Assembly: GCA_016800925.1 (NCBI GenBank)
Contig: JABCPU010000590.1
Location: 1-36,488 of the forward strand
From: Suillus spraguei
Lineage: Eukaryota > Basidiomycota > Agaricomycetes > Boletales > Suillaceae
Direction of reading: 5' to 3'
DNA length: 36,488 bases
The notes beneath the pieces were generated by a model that worked only from the letters and a program-made list of their open reading frames with translations, was not told the origin of the DNA and did not search any database. Every line of letters starts with the position of its first letter. The stretch's first letter is position 1. This document shows positions 11,335 through 20,658 of the stretch, one piece after another. The position numbers and the translations under genes were made by a program.

Positions 11335-13018
11335 TGTGGAATTGCCAAGGTAGACGGAGGACCATTTTGCAGACGCAAAGCAGCATACAGATTTGAAGGT
11401 TGTACGTACTCTTCTGAAATGGCAATGGTATCACCGTTGCGGACGCACATCCTCGACACAGTGAATGGGTTGGCAAGGGTGGATAGGTGGATACATCAGC
11501 CTTGAAGTTACTGTTGAACTCTGATGCATCCGAGAGAGAAGAGAAGAGCCTGGCCGAAGAATCCGAGAAGCAAGGCACGAGGGAGAGAAGCTGAGGAACG
11601 TGGTTCGAGCGCAAGCCACATTTGGCCAATGGGCACATTGGGGTTTGCAATATTTAAGACAGGTTTGAATGTCGTGCGAAATGTGAAGATAATACTTAAT
11701 ATTTAGGTTGTCGTCTAAGCAGATGTAAAGTTTCAAATACTATTACCTGATCCGGAATGCACAATCAATGGGTAATGCACAATGCACTCCAGAGCTCACC
11801 ACTCTACACATATTTCATTCGGAACAGCTGGAGGACAAGTATTAGTATATGCTCAATAAGACTACCAAATCGAATATTTAAAATCGGTGCTGTGAAGCCT
11901 TCCCGAGATGAAACATCGTGCGAGTGTACCCAAAATGAGTGATTTTTGAACACTAAATCCAAGATCCACCGCGATCCCATTAACCTATCAACATAGAAAC
12001 TTCAACATATATAAAATACACCATTCTGAAGCTACTCCAGGTGTTTTCATGTCAATAGAATACCACCACAGTATGCTATTCACAATTCATGAGCAAAGCA
12101 TGACGGTTAGGCTAGATTGGGAAATCACACCTCGGCTTCATTGAGTCTCCACTTTTTTGTGCATTCGGCAGAATCGGCACACACCAGCACTTACTTTCAT
12201 GTTTATTTCATTGCTGATAATGTCTGAATAGGTATACACACCGGTGCTCCCTTCTTGAGTCATGCGGCACAGCAAATGAACGGCCCACTGCCCTTCCCTT
12301 CATTCAATCCACCACCTGCATACCCCCTCCATTATCCAGGTAGCGGGCCACAATTTGGGCAGCCAGCGCCAGCCCCTTCTGAGGCTCATCCTCTTGGAGC
12401 CTTACCGGACCTCCCACCACAGCTACAAGCTGGACCATCCACTGGCAGATATATGCCTTACCCCCTGCATGGCCTTCCTGCACCATTAAGTAGAGTTTCA
12501 GCAAGTAATGATCACTCAGTGCATCCTAGTATTTATTACTAGGTATTATTTCCTCAATGAAATTTGATTTTGAGCTCATTATTGAAGTTACAAACGATGT
12601 GGAACACTGGACTTTCATTTGCTTTGTGTGCTGTTGGACTTTGAGTATCATCGTGTATTGGCCGAGGTGCCATGTATGACATAGTGTGACGAAATTGTGC
12701 ATTTCTATTGTGTTTTTGACATCTCAACTTCCAGAGCTGCCGCTGCAACAAGCTCGCAACAAAATAAAAAATTCTTGTTGGGCCCAATGCGCAGAGACCT
12801 AATGTATACACTACAGTAGATCCGATATGAATATGTGTTGTTGTGTTGCTATTCAGCAATAAGTAAAAATTGTGCATTTCCCGTTGAATGATAGTATTAG
12901 TGGTACTCAAAACAAATTTTGAAACTCGCTTAGACATCGCCTAAATGCTTTCAACTCTCGGCTAAAGCCTTGAAGAAACTTGGCCGATGACCCAGATTCA
13001 AGGTCAGGCCGGCATTGT
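11335..13018. other. Intergenic; one proline-rich open frame of doubtful status
   Basis: Only the frame at 12255-12542 (+, 95 codons, rich in Pro, Gly and Ala) has a biased composition. It lies just upstream of the transposon-derived SANT-like fragment and could be a remnant of the same element. A 127-codon minus frame at 12554-12937 has no recognisable content. No other gene is seen. Confidence 0.4.
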
Positions 13019-13441
13019 ATGGCGGACCTTGAAACCACCATGCCTCCTGCCTGTTGTCAACATGCCCGTCATTCTGCACGCCTCAAAGTCAATACACCAT
13101 TGCACTTGGGGGCGATGGACGAAGAATCAAATAATTGATCAAACCCACCTCTTGAACAGTCTGGACCCTGGCTCACCATCCAGTGGCACAATGACCGTGC
13201 ACTTACAGACACGCTGGTGAACTATCTGACGACTCACCCCGCTGATTGTAAAATTCTATTTTATTCCGATGGCAAGAAAGCCATGGCTGCTGCAGATGAT
13301 GGTCCCTCAGGCTCAGATAAGGGGCAAATATATGGCGTTCTCGCCAAGCTCATCTGCCTCGGTCTGCAGCCACTGTTGTCCTTCCTTGGTCTGCAGCCAC
13401 TGTTGTCCTCCCTCGGTAGAGTAGAGCATGGGTACGGGTAA
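13019..13441 (+). pseudogene. Fragment of a transposon-associated SANT/Myb-like protein
   Basis: Reading from ATG 13019, the frame is open except for one TGA at 13136. Beyond it the frame reads GPWLTIQWHND, then LVNYLTTHPADCKILFYSDG and KKAMAAADDGPSG. This pattern is familiar from trihelix/SANT-like proteins encoded by Agaricomycete DNA transposons. The usual continuation is lost; instead the frame runs through a 27-bp tandem duplication and stops at 13441. The single stop is TGA between two otherwise coding stretches, as in the other decayed transposon genes here. Confidence 0.55.
13361..13414 (+). repeat. 27-bp tandem duplication inside the SANT-like fragment
   Basis: Two copies, 13361-13387 and 13388-13414, differ at two or three positions. 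The unit is a multiple of three, so it adds nine in-frame residues (LGLQPLLSF then LGLQPLLSS). Confidence 0.8.
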
Positions 13442-13629
13442 AACAGCGGTGTATCGCTGATGGGTGTGGCGGGTTACAGTGGATTGTGCGCTGCTTAAAG
13501 ACCTCTGCTGATACTACTATACTATGTAGTATGACTTTCCCCTGTGTATCATATATATCATGCTTTGAAAATCATAAGTGTTTCAATGTCTGACTTCATG
13601 CTGACTCGCCAAGTGTGATTTAAGTCTTC

Positions 13630-13692
13630 TTAAGCGAGTTTCAAAAGGTGTCAAGTGAGTTTCAAAAGGTGTTAAGCGAGTTTCAAAAGTTA
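13630..13692. repeat. Three tandem copies of a 21-bp unit
   Basis: Copies 13630-13650, 13651-13671 and 13672-13692 share the core GAGTTTCAAAAG. A related piece (GAAACTCGCTTAG) lies in inverse orientation near 12921, and a degenerate CTGAAAC-type run continues at 13785-13845. Confidence 0.75.
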
Positions 13693-14123
13693 CCTTGAGT
13701 ACCACTATTAAACAGATCTTGCACGACAAGAAAAATATAAAACATCAGTGAACATTAAGGGTATTCAAAGTAAAATTTTAAACACTCTGAAACGGTTCTG
13801 AAACATTTTGAAACAATTCAGAACCACTCTGAAAGTTGTTTTGAAAGGCTCTGGAAGCTGGTTAAATCAACTTGCACTGGCTTAAGGCACTCACATGATG
13901 AGTTTAGGGCAAGCAGGGCCCTCTAGCTCCATGCTCAGAGGACCCGCGATCAATTTTAAAACCGAGAAGTGACAGCTCCTTGTAGAAACAGAAAAGTAAA
14001 GTACATGTAAAGTATGAATGCATCATGTATGTGTGTGCAGTTGACTCAGAGGAAACTAGTATACAAGTCACCTAATGACTGGTGACTGAATCAAAGACTG
14101 CATCAGCAAACTAGCAAAACCTT

Positions 14124-14310
14124 GTACAGATTTGTACAGATTTGTACAAACAGCACAATCCCACAGCTAAGTGCCCTCTTTACAATATTGTCACAAAGGC
14201 TTACAATCCATACACAAAGGCACAATATTGACAGACTGGACAGACTAGACAATGTAGACAAACCGGACAGTGTAGACAAACCAGACATTGCAGGCAGATT
14301 GGACATTCAT
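14124..14310. repeat. Simple and degenerate tandem repeats (TTGTACA, GACA-type)
   Basis: TTGTACAGAT occurs in tandem at 14122-14150. From 14228 to about 14310 a degenerate AGACAnACnGGAC unit repeats and makes artefactual Ser/Leu-rich frames on the minus strand. A related TTGTACAAGTTTGTACAAACTTGTA block occurs at about 30592-30616. Confidence 0.6.
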
Positions 14311-14337
14311 CAGTAAAAATACCAAATCATCATAGTC

Positions 14338-14505
14338 ATAGTGGCAGCTATATAGTGCTACATAGGTGGTGTAGTACTATGTAGACAACCAGGCTACTAT
14401 ATAGTACTACATACCTGGTGTAGCCGGAACTAGGACTATGTAGAGCAACAGTTGGCGGTAGTAGCAACCTGTAGTCATTGTAGCGCAGTAGCAGTAGTAG
14501 TAGAT
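14338..14505. repeat. TAGTACTA/CTACAT-rich degenerate tandem repeat
   Basis: Motifs such as TATAGTGCTACATAGGTGGTGTAG and TATAGTACTACATACCTGGTGTAG recur at 14350-14415, followed by GTAGTAGTAG runs to 14505. It abuts the 3' end of the Plavaka gene and may be its subterminal region. Confidence 0.5.
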
Positions 14506-15098
14506 CTAGACACTACGAGCAGAAATACAAAAAGTCTCAAGGTCAATAAAAGTATTCAAATAAAAATCATGTGCCATCTCATAGATGTTCACACTCATCC
14601 ACCTGGGGTCAACAGATGGACCTAACTTTGGAATAAGGTGACATGGACAAACAATTGTATCTAGATGTATCATGGCTGCATTCCATTGCAGCTGACGAGT
14701 CAAATGTGACACTTGACGCAGGCCACAGGAGGGATCTGGCTCCCAAAGCGGCGTGAATCACTCGATGTAAGCTAGTGGTCCACTCCCAACTTGAAATTGA
14801 CGAGGCAAGGTGAATATAACACGAACTTGTGCAACTCACACACCTACAGTATCCATTTCAGTTGCAAGGCCTTGAATAGTAACCATTGCTTACCTTCAAA
14901 TGTCTGCAAATTCGACGTCCTAACACCATCATTTATCAGTGCCATATCAAATCTAGTGGGGATCCCAGGTTTCTGGCCAGGACCAGGCTGCACTTCAGGT
15001 GTCGCTCTAATGTGCAACTGCTTTGGCGAGTCACTGGCACGTGGATCAGGAGGAGTAACTATGATGACTTGTCGATAAACATCAAACCGGTCATGTGG
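14506..15098 (-). pseudogene. Plavaka C-terminal region
   Basis: Minus-strand reading gives HDRFDVYRQVIIVTPPDP, then RATPEVQPG...PTRFDMALI, an intron of 50 nt (gtaagc...actgtag, about 14844-14893), and VAQVRVIFTLP...LAYIEWFTPL, HLIPKLGP and FYLNTFIDLETF, ending at a stop at 14506-14508. These are hallmarks of the C-terminal part of Plavaka proteins. One TGA at 14836-14838 sits immediately before VAQVRV, where an Arg is usual. The link to the upstream part is broken by the insert at 15.1-16.06 kb. Confidence 0.75.
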
Positions 15099-16056
15099 AC
15101 CAGTGTAGCAAGAAAAGTCATGCTGACCATCAAAACCCCGTTTTCAACAAGCGTCTTGTTAACATCTGTGGCGGCAACCGAAGAATTTCCTTATAGCGAC
15201 GAAATAGCCTTTTTGCTCCGCTAAGGCGGAACTGTTCTTCTCCTGTGAACCCTTACCAGATCCTCGTGCCAATGCCTTCATGTCCCGTCCTATTCCATCT
15301 AGAATCCATTGGTGCGTAGTTACCTTGCTTCTGCTGTTACTAAATCTATGGCAGGATTTACCTTACATCTCAAGGGGCTGCTGCATGCTGTGTGCCTCTT
15401 TATTAAATACCCTGTTTATTTTCCTTCTCGCTACTGGACTCACATAATCATCTTGTACATGCTCGCCTATGTTAAAAAGGACTCAACATACATACCATTA
15501 CTTTACTTCCCATTACATCCCTTCACTAGGACTTAGTATCAGAAACACTCACTAGTTGCAATCCATTTGCTTTTGAACTCTCCTCCATTCAAACATCACT
15601 CTTAGATTTAACCGCCGGTAACTTTACCGCTTGAAGTACCACGCGACTTTCGACTTTGCTACTCATAACTGGACTGCGGCCAGTGATCTCGCTGGGTCGT
15701 TCTCTCTCTCACCTGCGTTCTCGCTCATACAGAGTTGCTGCTACTGCTACCGCACCACTGGTAGTATTAACATTTTCGTCTCGCCCAAGTAACTTTGTCC
15801 TTGCTCTCACTAGCTAACTGTTGCAGGTATCCTTACCGCGCGTGTACCGCTGACACCGCGCTAGTACTGCTGACACTGCACTAGTACCGCTGATATACCG
15901 CTACTGCTGCTAACCTCGGAAGTTGGAATTCTTGTTGCCTTATTAGTACTTTGTTGTTTCCTTCACACTAACTTAGAAGGAATTGCTTCTATTTGCAGTC
16001 CTCTTGGGTCAAACATCTCACTCGCACCTTCAGTAGGATTAACGCTGCGCTTATAC
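15099..16056. mobile_element. Unidentified insert in the Plavaka gene, ACCGC-rich
   Basis: About 0.96 kb with no Plavaka similarity separates GETKK (minus, about 16072) from HDRFDVYR (about 15090). It is rich in TACCGCT/ACCGC motifs, especially 15605-15645 and 15835-15905, like the region 22380-23000. An AT-rich TATTAAATA occurs at 15400. I could not assign ends: candidate duplications ACCGG or CCAG do not give TG...CA termini. It may be a solo LTR or part of a retroelement. No coding region is supported. Confidence 0.45.
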
Positions 16057-16446
16057 TTAGGCCAGCACTAGTTTCTTTGTTTCACCGGGGATGATGTTGT
16101 TGCATGGCATGTGCTTGTGCAGGAAAGATTTGAGGGCAGGGAGAAACATGGTGGCGCCATGTGCAGTGATGAGGTGATCAACAGACTGCCAAGGGTGTGC
16201 AGGAGTTTTGGCGAGAACATGGACCACTGCATCAATAGGAAGTGACGGACTTGCGTTTGTGGGGGCAGCGCTGCACAATTCTTCAATCTCGGCATCTGAG
16301 TATGAATCCAAGTCATATCTGTGGTTGGGATCTGTGTGACTGGACGCTGTGGCTGACTGAGAGCATTCTGACAACCAATCAAGGTAAGAACTACACAGGA
16401 ATATGGCTTCTTGCCATTGAAGCCACAAGGCCATTTGCTCCTCATA
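16057..16446 (-). pseudogene. Plavaka core, downstream of the Tc1 insertion
   Basis: Minus frame from the TA junction reads YEEQMALWLQWQEA..., an acidic stretch (DLDSYSDAEIEEL), and FLPALKSFLHKHMPCNNIIPGETKK. It is the direct continuation of 18052-18635: joining across one TA restores NKRNYEEQMALWLQ in frame. The frame ends at a stop at 16057-16059 that belongs to the following insert. Confidence 0.75.
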
Positions 16447-17164
16447 CAGTGGCTCAAAAAACTGTCCGCATGTTTTGACATTTTTCACTATCTATGATAT
16501 TGTGTGAGAATGAACAAATTCCTCAAGGACATACTTATACCACATTGTAGTATGGCTCCAGGGCTTTTATTTGAGCCCTACACCGTGGGAATCGGCGGAG
16601 ATATGGTGGAGATATAAGGCTTATAAAATGATGACTCATGTGGACAGTTTTTTGAGTGTATATTAAAACTATATAAATCATTATTTATGACACCATAAAA
16701 ATCATGCCACTATTATATAAATTATAAAGTGGTGTCATTATGTTATTTTATGACTATATCTAACTATATAAACCAGAATATCTCATGTATCATAGTCATA
16801 ATCACCATGAAAGCCATCTCCTCTGCTCAAAGAGATAATATCCTCTCTCTGTCTTATGCTGGCCTCTCTGCTCGCCAAATTTCCTCTAGAACTGGAGTAT
16901 GCAAGTCCACTGTGGCCAAGTTCATCAAAGAAAGCCACCCAGACAAGGAAAACTCTTGTGGAGGATGTCCATCCAAGCTTACCTCTACTGACAAAAGGGC
17001 TATTATCCAACATATCACTACAGGAAAGGCTGATAATGCTGTCCAAGCCACCCATTATATCAATTCCACCATCACTACCCCTGTCTCTTCACAAACTGTG
17101 AGGAATGTTCTCAAGGCAGCTCATCTCAAGGCAGTAACAAAGAAGAAAAAGCCTCTTCTCTCCA
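16447..17164 (+). repeat. Left arm of the 718-bp inverted repeat
   Basis: Reverse complement of 17334-18051. It carries the outer end unit 16447-16658 and a plus-strand copy of the transposase N-terminus from ATG 16807. Confidence 0.92.
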
Positions 17165-17181
17165 ACCTCTCTGTCTGTTAG
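16807..17181 (+). pseudogene. Tc1 transposase N-terminus, mirror copy
   Basis: Identical to the minus-strand copy for its first 119 codons (16807-17164). It then meets the spacer from the wrong side and stops at 17181 (final residues NLSVC). It could make only a DNA-binding fragment. Confidence 0.85.
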
Positions 17182-17691
17182 GCCATCTCCCTTCTTTTTC
17201 CATACATACACCTTCCCATCTGACCCAATCCTATTGATTTTGGTCTCATCTGACCATATAACACACTTCCAGTCCTCTACAGTCCAGTGTTGATGAGCTA
17301 AGGCAAAGGCTAGTCTTCTCTGCCTATGTTTGATGGAGAGAAGAGGCTTTTTCTTCTTTGTTACTGCCTTGAGATGAGCTGCCTTGAGAACATTCCTCAC
17401 AGTTTGTGAAGAGACAGGGGTAGTGATGGTGGAATTGATATAATGGGTGGCTTGGACAGCATTATCAGCCTTTCCTGTAGTGATATGTTGGATAATAGCC
17501 CTTTTGTCAGTAGAGGTAAGCTTGGATGGACATCCTCCACAAGAGTTTTCCTTGTCTGGGTGGCTTTCTTTGATGAACTTGGCCACAGTGGACTTGCATA
17601 CTCCAGTTCTAGAGGAAATTTGGCGAGCAGAGAGGCCAGCATAAGACAGAGAGAGGATATTATCTCTTTGAGCAGAGGAGATGGCTTTCAT
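17089..17691 (-). pseudogene. Tc1-type transposase, truncated after the first catalytic Asp
   Basis: From ATG 17691 the frame gives a helix-turn-helix pair (LSYAGLSARQISSRTGV, then a second HTH ending SQTVRNVLKAA), a basic linker KKKKPLLS, and the start of the DDE domain: RRLAFALAHQHWT and WSDETKINRIGSDG with the first catalytic Asp. The frame passes through the spacer to GLTDREV and then enters the opposite arm as nonsense, stopping at 17089. The second and third acidic catalytic residues are absent, so it is not a working transposase, though the DNA-binding half is intact. No frameshift or stop is found in the retained part. Confidence 0.85.
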
Positions 17692-18051
17692 GGTGATTAT
17701 GACTATGATACATGAGATATTCTGGTTTATATAGTTAGATATAGTCATAAAATAACATAATGACACCACTTTATAATTTATATAATAGTGGCATGATTTT
17801 TATGGTGTCATAAATAATGATTTATATAGTTTTAATATACACTCAAAAAACTGTCCACATGAGTCATCATTTTATAAGCCTTATATCTCCACCATATCTC
17901 CGCCGATTCCCACGGTGTAGGGCTCAAATAAAAGCCCTGGAGCCATACTACAATGTGGTATAAGTATGTCCTTGAGGAATTTGTTCATTCTCACACAATA
18001 TCATAGATAGTGAAAAATGTCAAAACATGCGGACAGTTTTTTGAGCCACTG
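17334..18051 (-). repeat. Right arm of the 718-bp inverted repeat
   Basis: Mirror of the left arm. The inner boundary of its 212-bp end unit is CACTCAAAAAACTG at 17840, preceded by TA. Confidence 0.92.
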
Positions 18052-18635
18052 TAGTTGCGTTTGTTGCTGGCATGATAGGTGTCTTTGGCAAAATTGATAT
18101 GTAAATGTTCGGGAAGCTCAGTGTTGAAACCATTGCTGGAACCAAATAGAGTGATTGACTTAACAAAGTGTGAGATTTGATGGAGTTTAGGAATATTAAA
18201 GTGATCACGAACTTCAAGCTCTTGAAGGATGTCCTTGTTGGCATGAAACACTGCAAGTGCGCTCTCCAGACCATCAAGGGAATCAACAGTGTGCATTTGA
18301 AGTTGTGCGTAATATGAAAGTCTAGAATGGCTTGCGCAACCACTAAGACTCAACTAGCAAATGAAATCAATGATTGTGTCAGCAGCATGGCTTACTAAAC
18401 TTTACCTTGGGACAGCACCAGCGAGCAGACCAACGAAGACACATTGCATTTCTTTATGTTCTGTACCCATCCACTGTCTCATGGTCGAAATACCTTTTTG
18501 AAGTGCTGAAGTCCAGGGTAATCTGGCATTACTTTGAAGCATGAGTCCATTTCATCTTCACCAACAATTTCAAGACACCTTTATGGACCTGGTGGAGGAG
18601 GTCAGGCGTGAAGGCAAGAAAGATGTCAGCATGAG
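18052..18635 (-). pseudogene. Plavaka core between the solo LTR and the Tc1 element
   Basis: Minus reading from 18635: HADIFLAFTPDLLHQVHKGV, then MDSCFKVMPDYPGLQHF, KKG with a 1-nt deletion near 18498 before ISTMRQWMGTEHKEMQ, then GLLAGAVPR and, after an intron, RLSYYAQLQMHTVDSLDG, DHFNIPKLHQISHF, and ELPEHLHINFAKDTYHASNKRN ending at the TA junction. All are familiar Plavaka landmarks. Confidence 0.8.
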
Positions 18636-19117
18636 TGTCATGAATTCCAAATACAAATCATTATTCTTTTCTCAATTTCCCTAAAGCGTCTAAACCCAGC
18701 GCTAAGACAAACACAAACTCCATCGAAATCCCTATAACCGCTTCTATAACTGAACTTCCTGATGAAGATGAAGAGATCTTTTATGATGCTATCGGATAAG
18801 ATAAGATAAGATAAGATAGTGTCACGTGATCTTAGAACCTTCTAGAATATGATGTCATAACAATGTCACAACCATCACATTGTACAATTCTCATTACTAT
18901 TTTATGATTGGCTAGTAGTTTCAAACTCAGTTTATATCTCAGTTTCAATATGTGTATATAGTTAGCTAGTTTCGCTGTAGTAGTTCTTTAGTTCAAACCT
19001 CTTGTATCTACAATCGTAGCAATCCAAGACGTCCTTGCTCCTCTCTCTTTCTCTGTGACAATCCTAGTTTGAGTCCTAGTCTCTGCCCTAGCGTTAATTC
19101 GTTTTGTGGGTTGTGAC
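18636..19117. mobile_element. Solo LTR, 482 bp, with 5-bp duplication ATGAG
   Basis: It begins TGTCATGAATTCC and ends GGGTTGTGACA, so the ends are TG...CA with inverted TGTCA/TGACA. The flanks are ATGAG at 18631-18635 and ATGAG at 19118-19122. Removing the LTR plus one ATGAG rejoins the Plavaka frame as NVPHADIFLAFTPD, which supports both boundaries. Four tandem ATAAG/GATAA units lie at 18795-18818 inside it. A 5-bp duplication fits LTR retrotransposons; gypsy or copia cannot be decided. Confidence 0.88.
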
Positions 19118-20658
19118 AATGAGGGACATTTGCCCAGAATGGGTTGAAGACAGCGCGTAACCCATTGTCGTCGAATTGAATTGGATGCTGACCATTCTTC
19201 TGCTTCTCTAATATATCTTTTGTCACCTTAGGGTCCCACATCAGTGAAGTCAACGGATCCCCTCGTTCATTGGCAGTGACCAAACACTTTGGACACCAAT
19301 TTTCTTTACAACATGCAACAAGACATTGCCCTGAGAAATCAGCTACATAAGCAGCAAGGATGGGGAAGACTTGATGGATTAATGAGTCCGTGCAGACCAT
19401 CTCAACACCATTTTGACCAGCAGCAACGAGGGGTTCGAGGAGCAAGGACATGCAGTGGTGGAAAAGCCTGTAACCAGCAAGGGAGTGTGCATCAGAAGTA
19501 AAGCAATCAAGCTTTCCAGCAGGTAAGTATCCTATAAGGACCATTGCTCATGCTGATGTTTGTCGCCTCTTCTCTTTCGCAATGTTGCTAATGGTTAGGT
19601 ACACGGGCCATGCTGATTTATCGCCTCAAAATTGCGACAGAAAAGTTTTGTTGGAAGCAAGAATTATGGGTGCAAGTGTCGCGCCTTTCGGCAACAGTTT
19701 CTAGGTAAGTACTTATTATTTTCACTTTTCCGGGTGTACTTACTTGCTTGTTGCACCACCAGTCAGCCATCCACATGTCATCAATTACTCGGTGAAGTCC
19801 TGCTGGGTCTGTGTATGCTCACGCAGGTGCATACACCATGTGATCACAGAACAATGGATTTCCAATGAGGTCTTTGACGCACTCAACAGGATCTCGCATC
19901 CAGACTTCGACTTCATGCAGTGTCTGGCCCTTCTCATCTGTTTTATTTCCCTGGACCTTAACCTTTTTGCAACTCCAGGCTGCTGTGTGTGGAAGCTTGT
20001 TGACTTTCTGGAGGAAAGATCTGTTATTGTGAAAAGAAGGTTTCATTCAGTTTTGTGTCTATCGCCATGGTGAGTACAAATTCTTCAAATTTCAACATTA
20101 AACTTACTATCGGTAATTTCAGAAACTCGTCTGTTCGAGTCTGGCCAAGGTTTTTAACAAGCCATTCAGCGAGTCCCCATTCCTCCCTTGCAAGCTGAAG
20201 TTAATTGCCTTGCAGACATGACAGGCAATGATTGGTACGTACCCATCATTGAAGGGAGCCCATTTGTCCTCGCCCATACACTCCTTATACTGCTGAAACC
20301 TTCCAAAGCTGGTTTGTCCTTCATGCAGTGTTTGGCCAGTGCCAACACATTGTTCAAAATATCACGTGTGGTCCTCATCTTCAACCTCCTCAATGGTCAC
20401 CCGCTGATGTTTTGCTGCTGCTGGTATGTCTGCATCGGGATTGGAAGACTCAGAGTGTGAGCAGCAATGGGGGGAATACAAGTCAGCGTGAGAGTCAGTA
20501 TTGGTGTTGGCTTGGTTTGATAAATGAGGTGCACCAATGTCATTTTGATTTTCAACAAGCAGCTCCCACTGCCTTCTATAGTCAGGGCATCCTGCGATAT
20601 GTTTCCTGACACCTCCCAATGTGGGCAGCTCCTTGGCACAGAATCCGCAGTGAGGCAT
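19118..20658 (-). pseudogene. Plavaka N-terminus and first half of the core
   Basis: Start at ATG 20658: MPHCGFCAKELPTLGGVRKH with C-x2-C...H-x3-C, the N-terminal zinc finger. Then VTIEEVEDEDHT, a TGA at 20362, YFEQ...FGRFQQYKECMGEDKWAPFND, an intron (about 20175-20222), REEWGLAEWLVKN, a further intron, and RDPVECVKDLIGNPLF, a TGA at 19819, VIDDMWMADWW, an intron (gtaagt...acctag), LPKGATLAPIILASNKTFL, a TGA at 19626, GDKSAWPVYLTI, a TGA at 19548, GYLPAGKLDCF, GVEMVC, LAAYVADF and CLVACCKE. Introns are short GT-AG. The four stops are all TGA. Confidence 0.8.

Larger units (their letters stand above)
16447..18051. mobile_element. Palindromic (fold-back) Tc1/mariner derivative
   Basis: The element begins CAGTGGCTCAAAAAAC and ends with the exact complement, flanked by TA on both sides (16445-16446 and 18052-18053), the Tc1/mariner hallmark. 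The arms 16447-17164 and 17334-18051 are 718 bp each and I saw no mismatch between them. A 169-bp spacer (17165-17333) is unique. Each arm holds a 212-bp end unit bounded by inverted CTCAAAAAACTGTCC motifs and the N-terminal half of the transposase. It sits in the Plavaka gene. Confidence 0.92.
14506..20658 (-). pseudogene. Plavaka-type transposase gene, decayed and interrupted by insertions
   Basis: Whole-gene entry; the pieces are listed separately. Order on the minus strand: zinc-binding N-terminus (20658), central transposase region (20046-19118), solo LTR (19117-18636), continued core (18635-18052), palindromic Tc1 unit (18051-16447), continued core (16446-16057), unresolved insert (about 16056-15100), C-terminal region (about 15098-14506). 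The family match rests on segments well known from Plavaka (CACTA-related) transposases of Agaricomycetes, for example RDPVECVKDLIGNPLF, GDKSAWPVYLTI, GVEMVC, LAAYVADF and FNIPKLH. In-frame stops at 20362, 19819, 19626, 19548 and 14836 are all TGA, and at least one 1-nt deletion lies near 18498, so it cannot make active transposase. Confidence 0.85.

Noticed and set aside
12554..12937. 127-codon minus-strand frame
   Set aside because: No domain, no signal, and unusual composition for this genome; treated as intergenic.
13361..13720. CRISPR-like or other prokaryotic repeat arrays
   Set aside because: The repeats are short tandem units without spacers, in a clearly eukaryotic fungal context.
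14103..14306. Ser/Leu-repeat protein on the minus strand
   Set aside because: Produced by the degenerate GACA-type tandem repeat; no other coding evidence.
18700..18801. Plus-strand frame ending ELPDEDEEIFYDAIG, which looked like the end of a retroelement polyprotein, next to an apparent 241-bp LTR at 18820-19060
   Set aside because: The ATGAG duplication and frame restoration show that the whole of 18636-19117 is one LTR, so the acidic frame is inside the LTR and fortuitous.
19008..19112. C-terminal extension of the Plavaka frame (LTLGQRLGLKLGLSQRKRE)
   Set aside because: It is read-through from the Plavaka gene into the solo LTR, not Plavaka protein.
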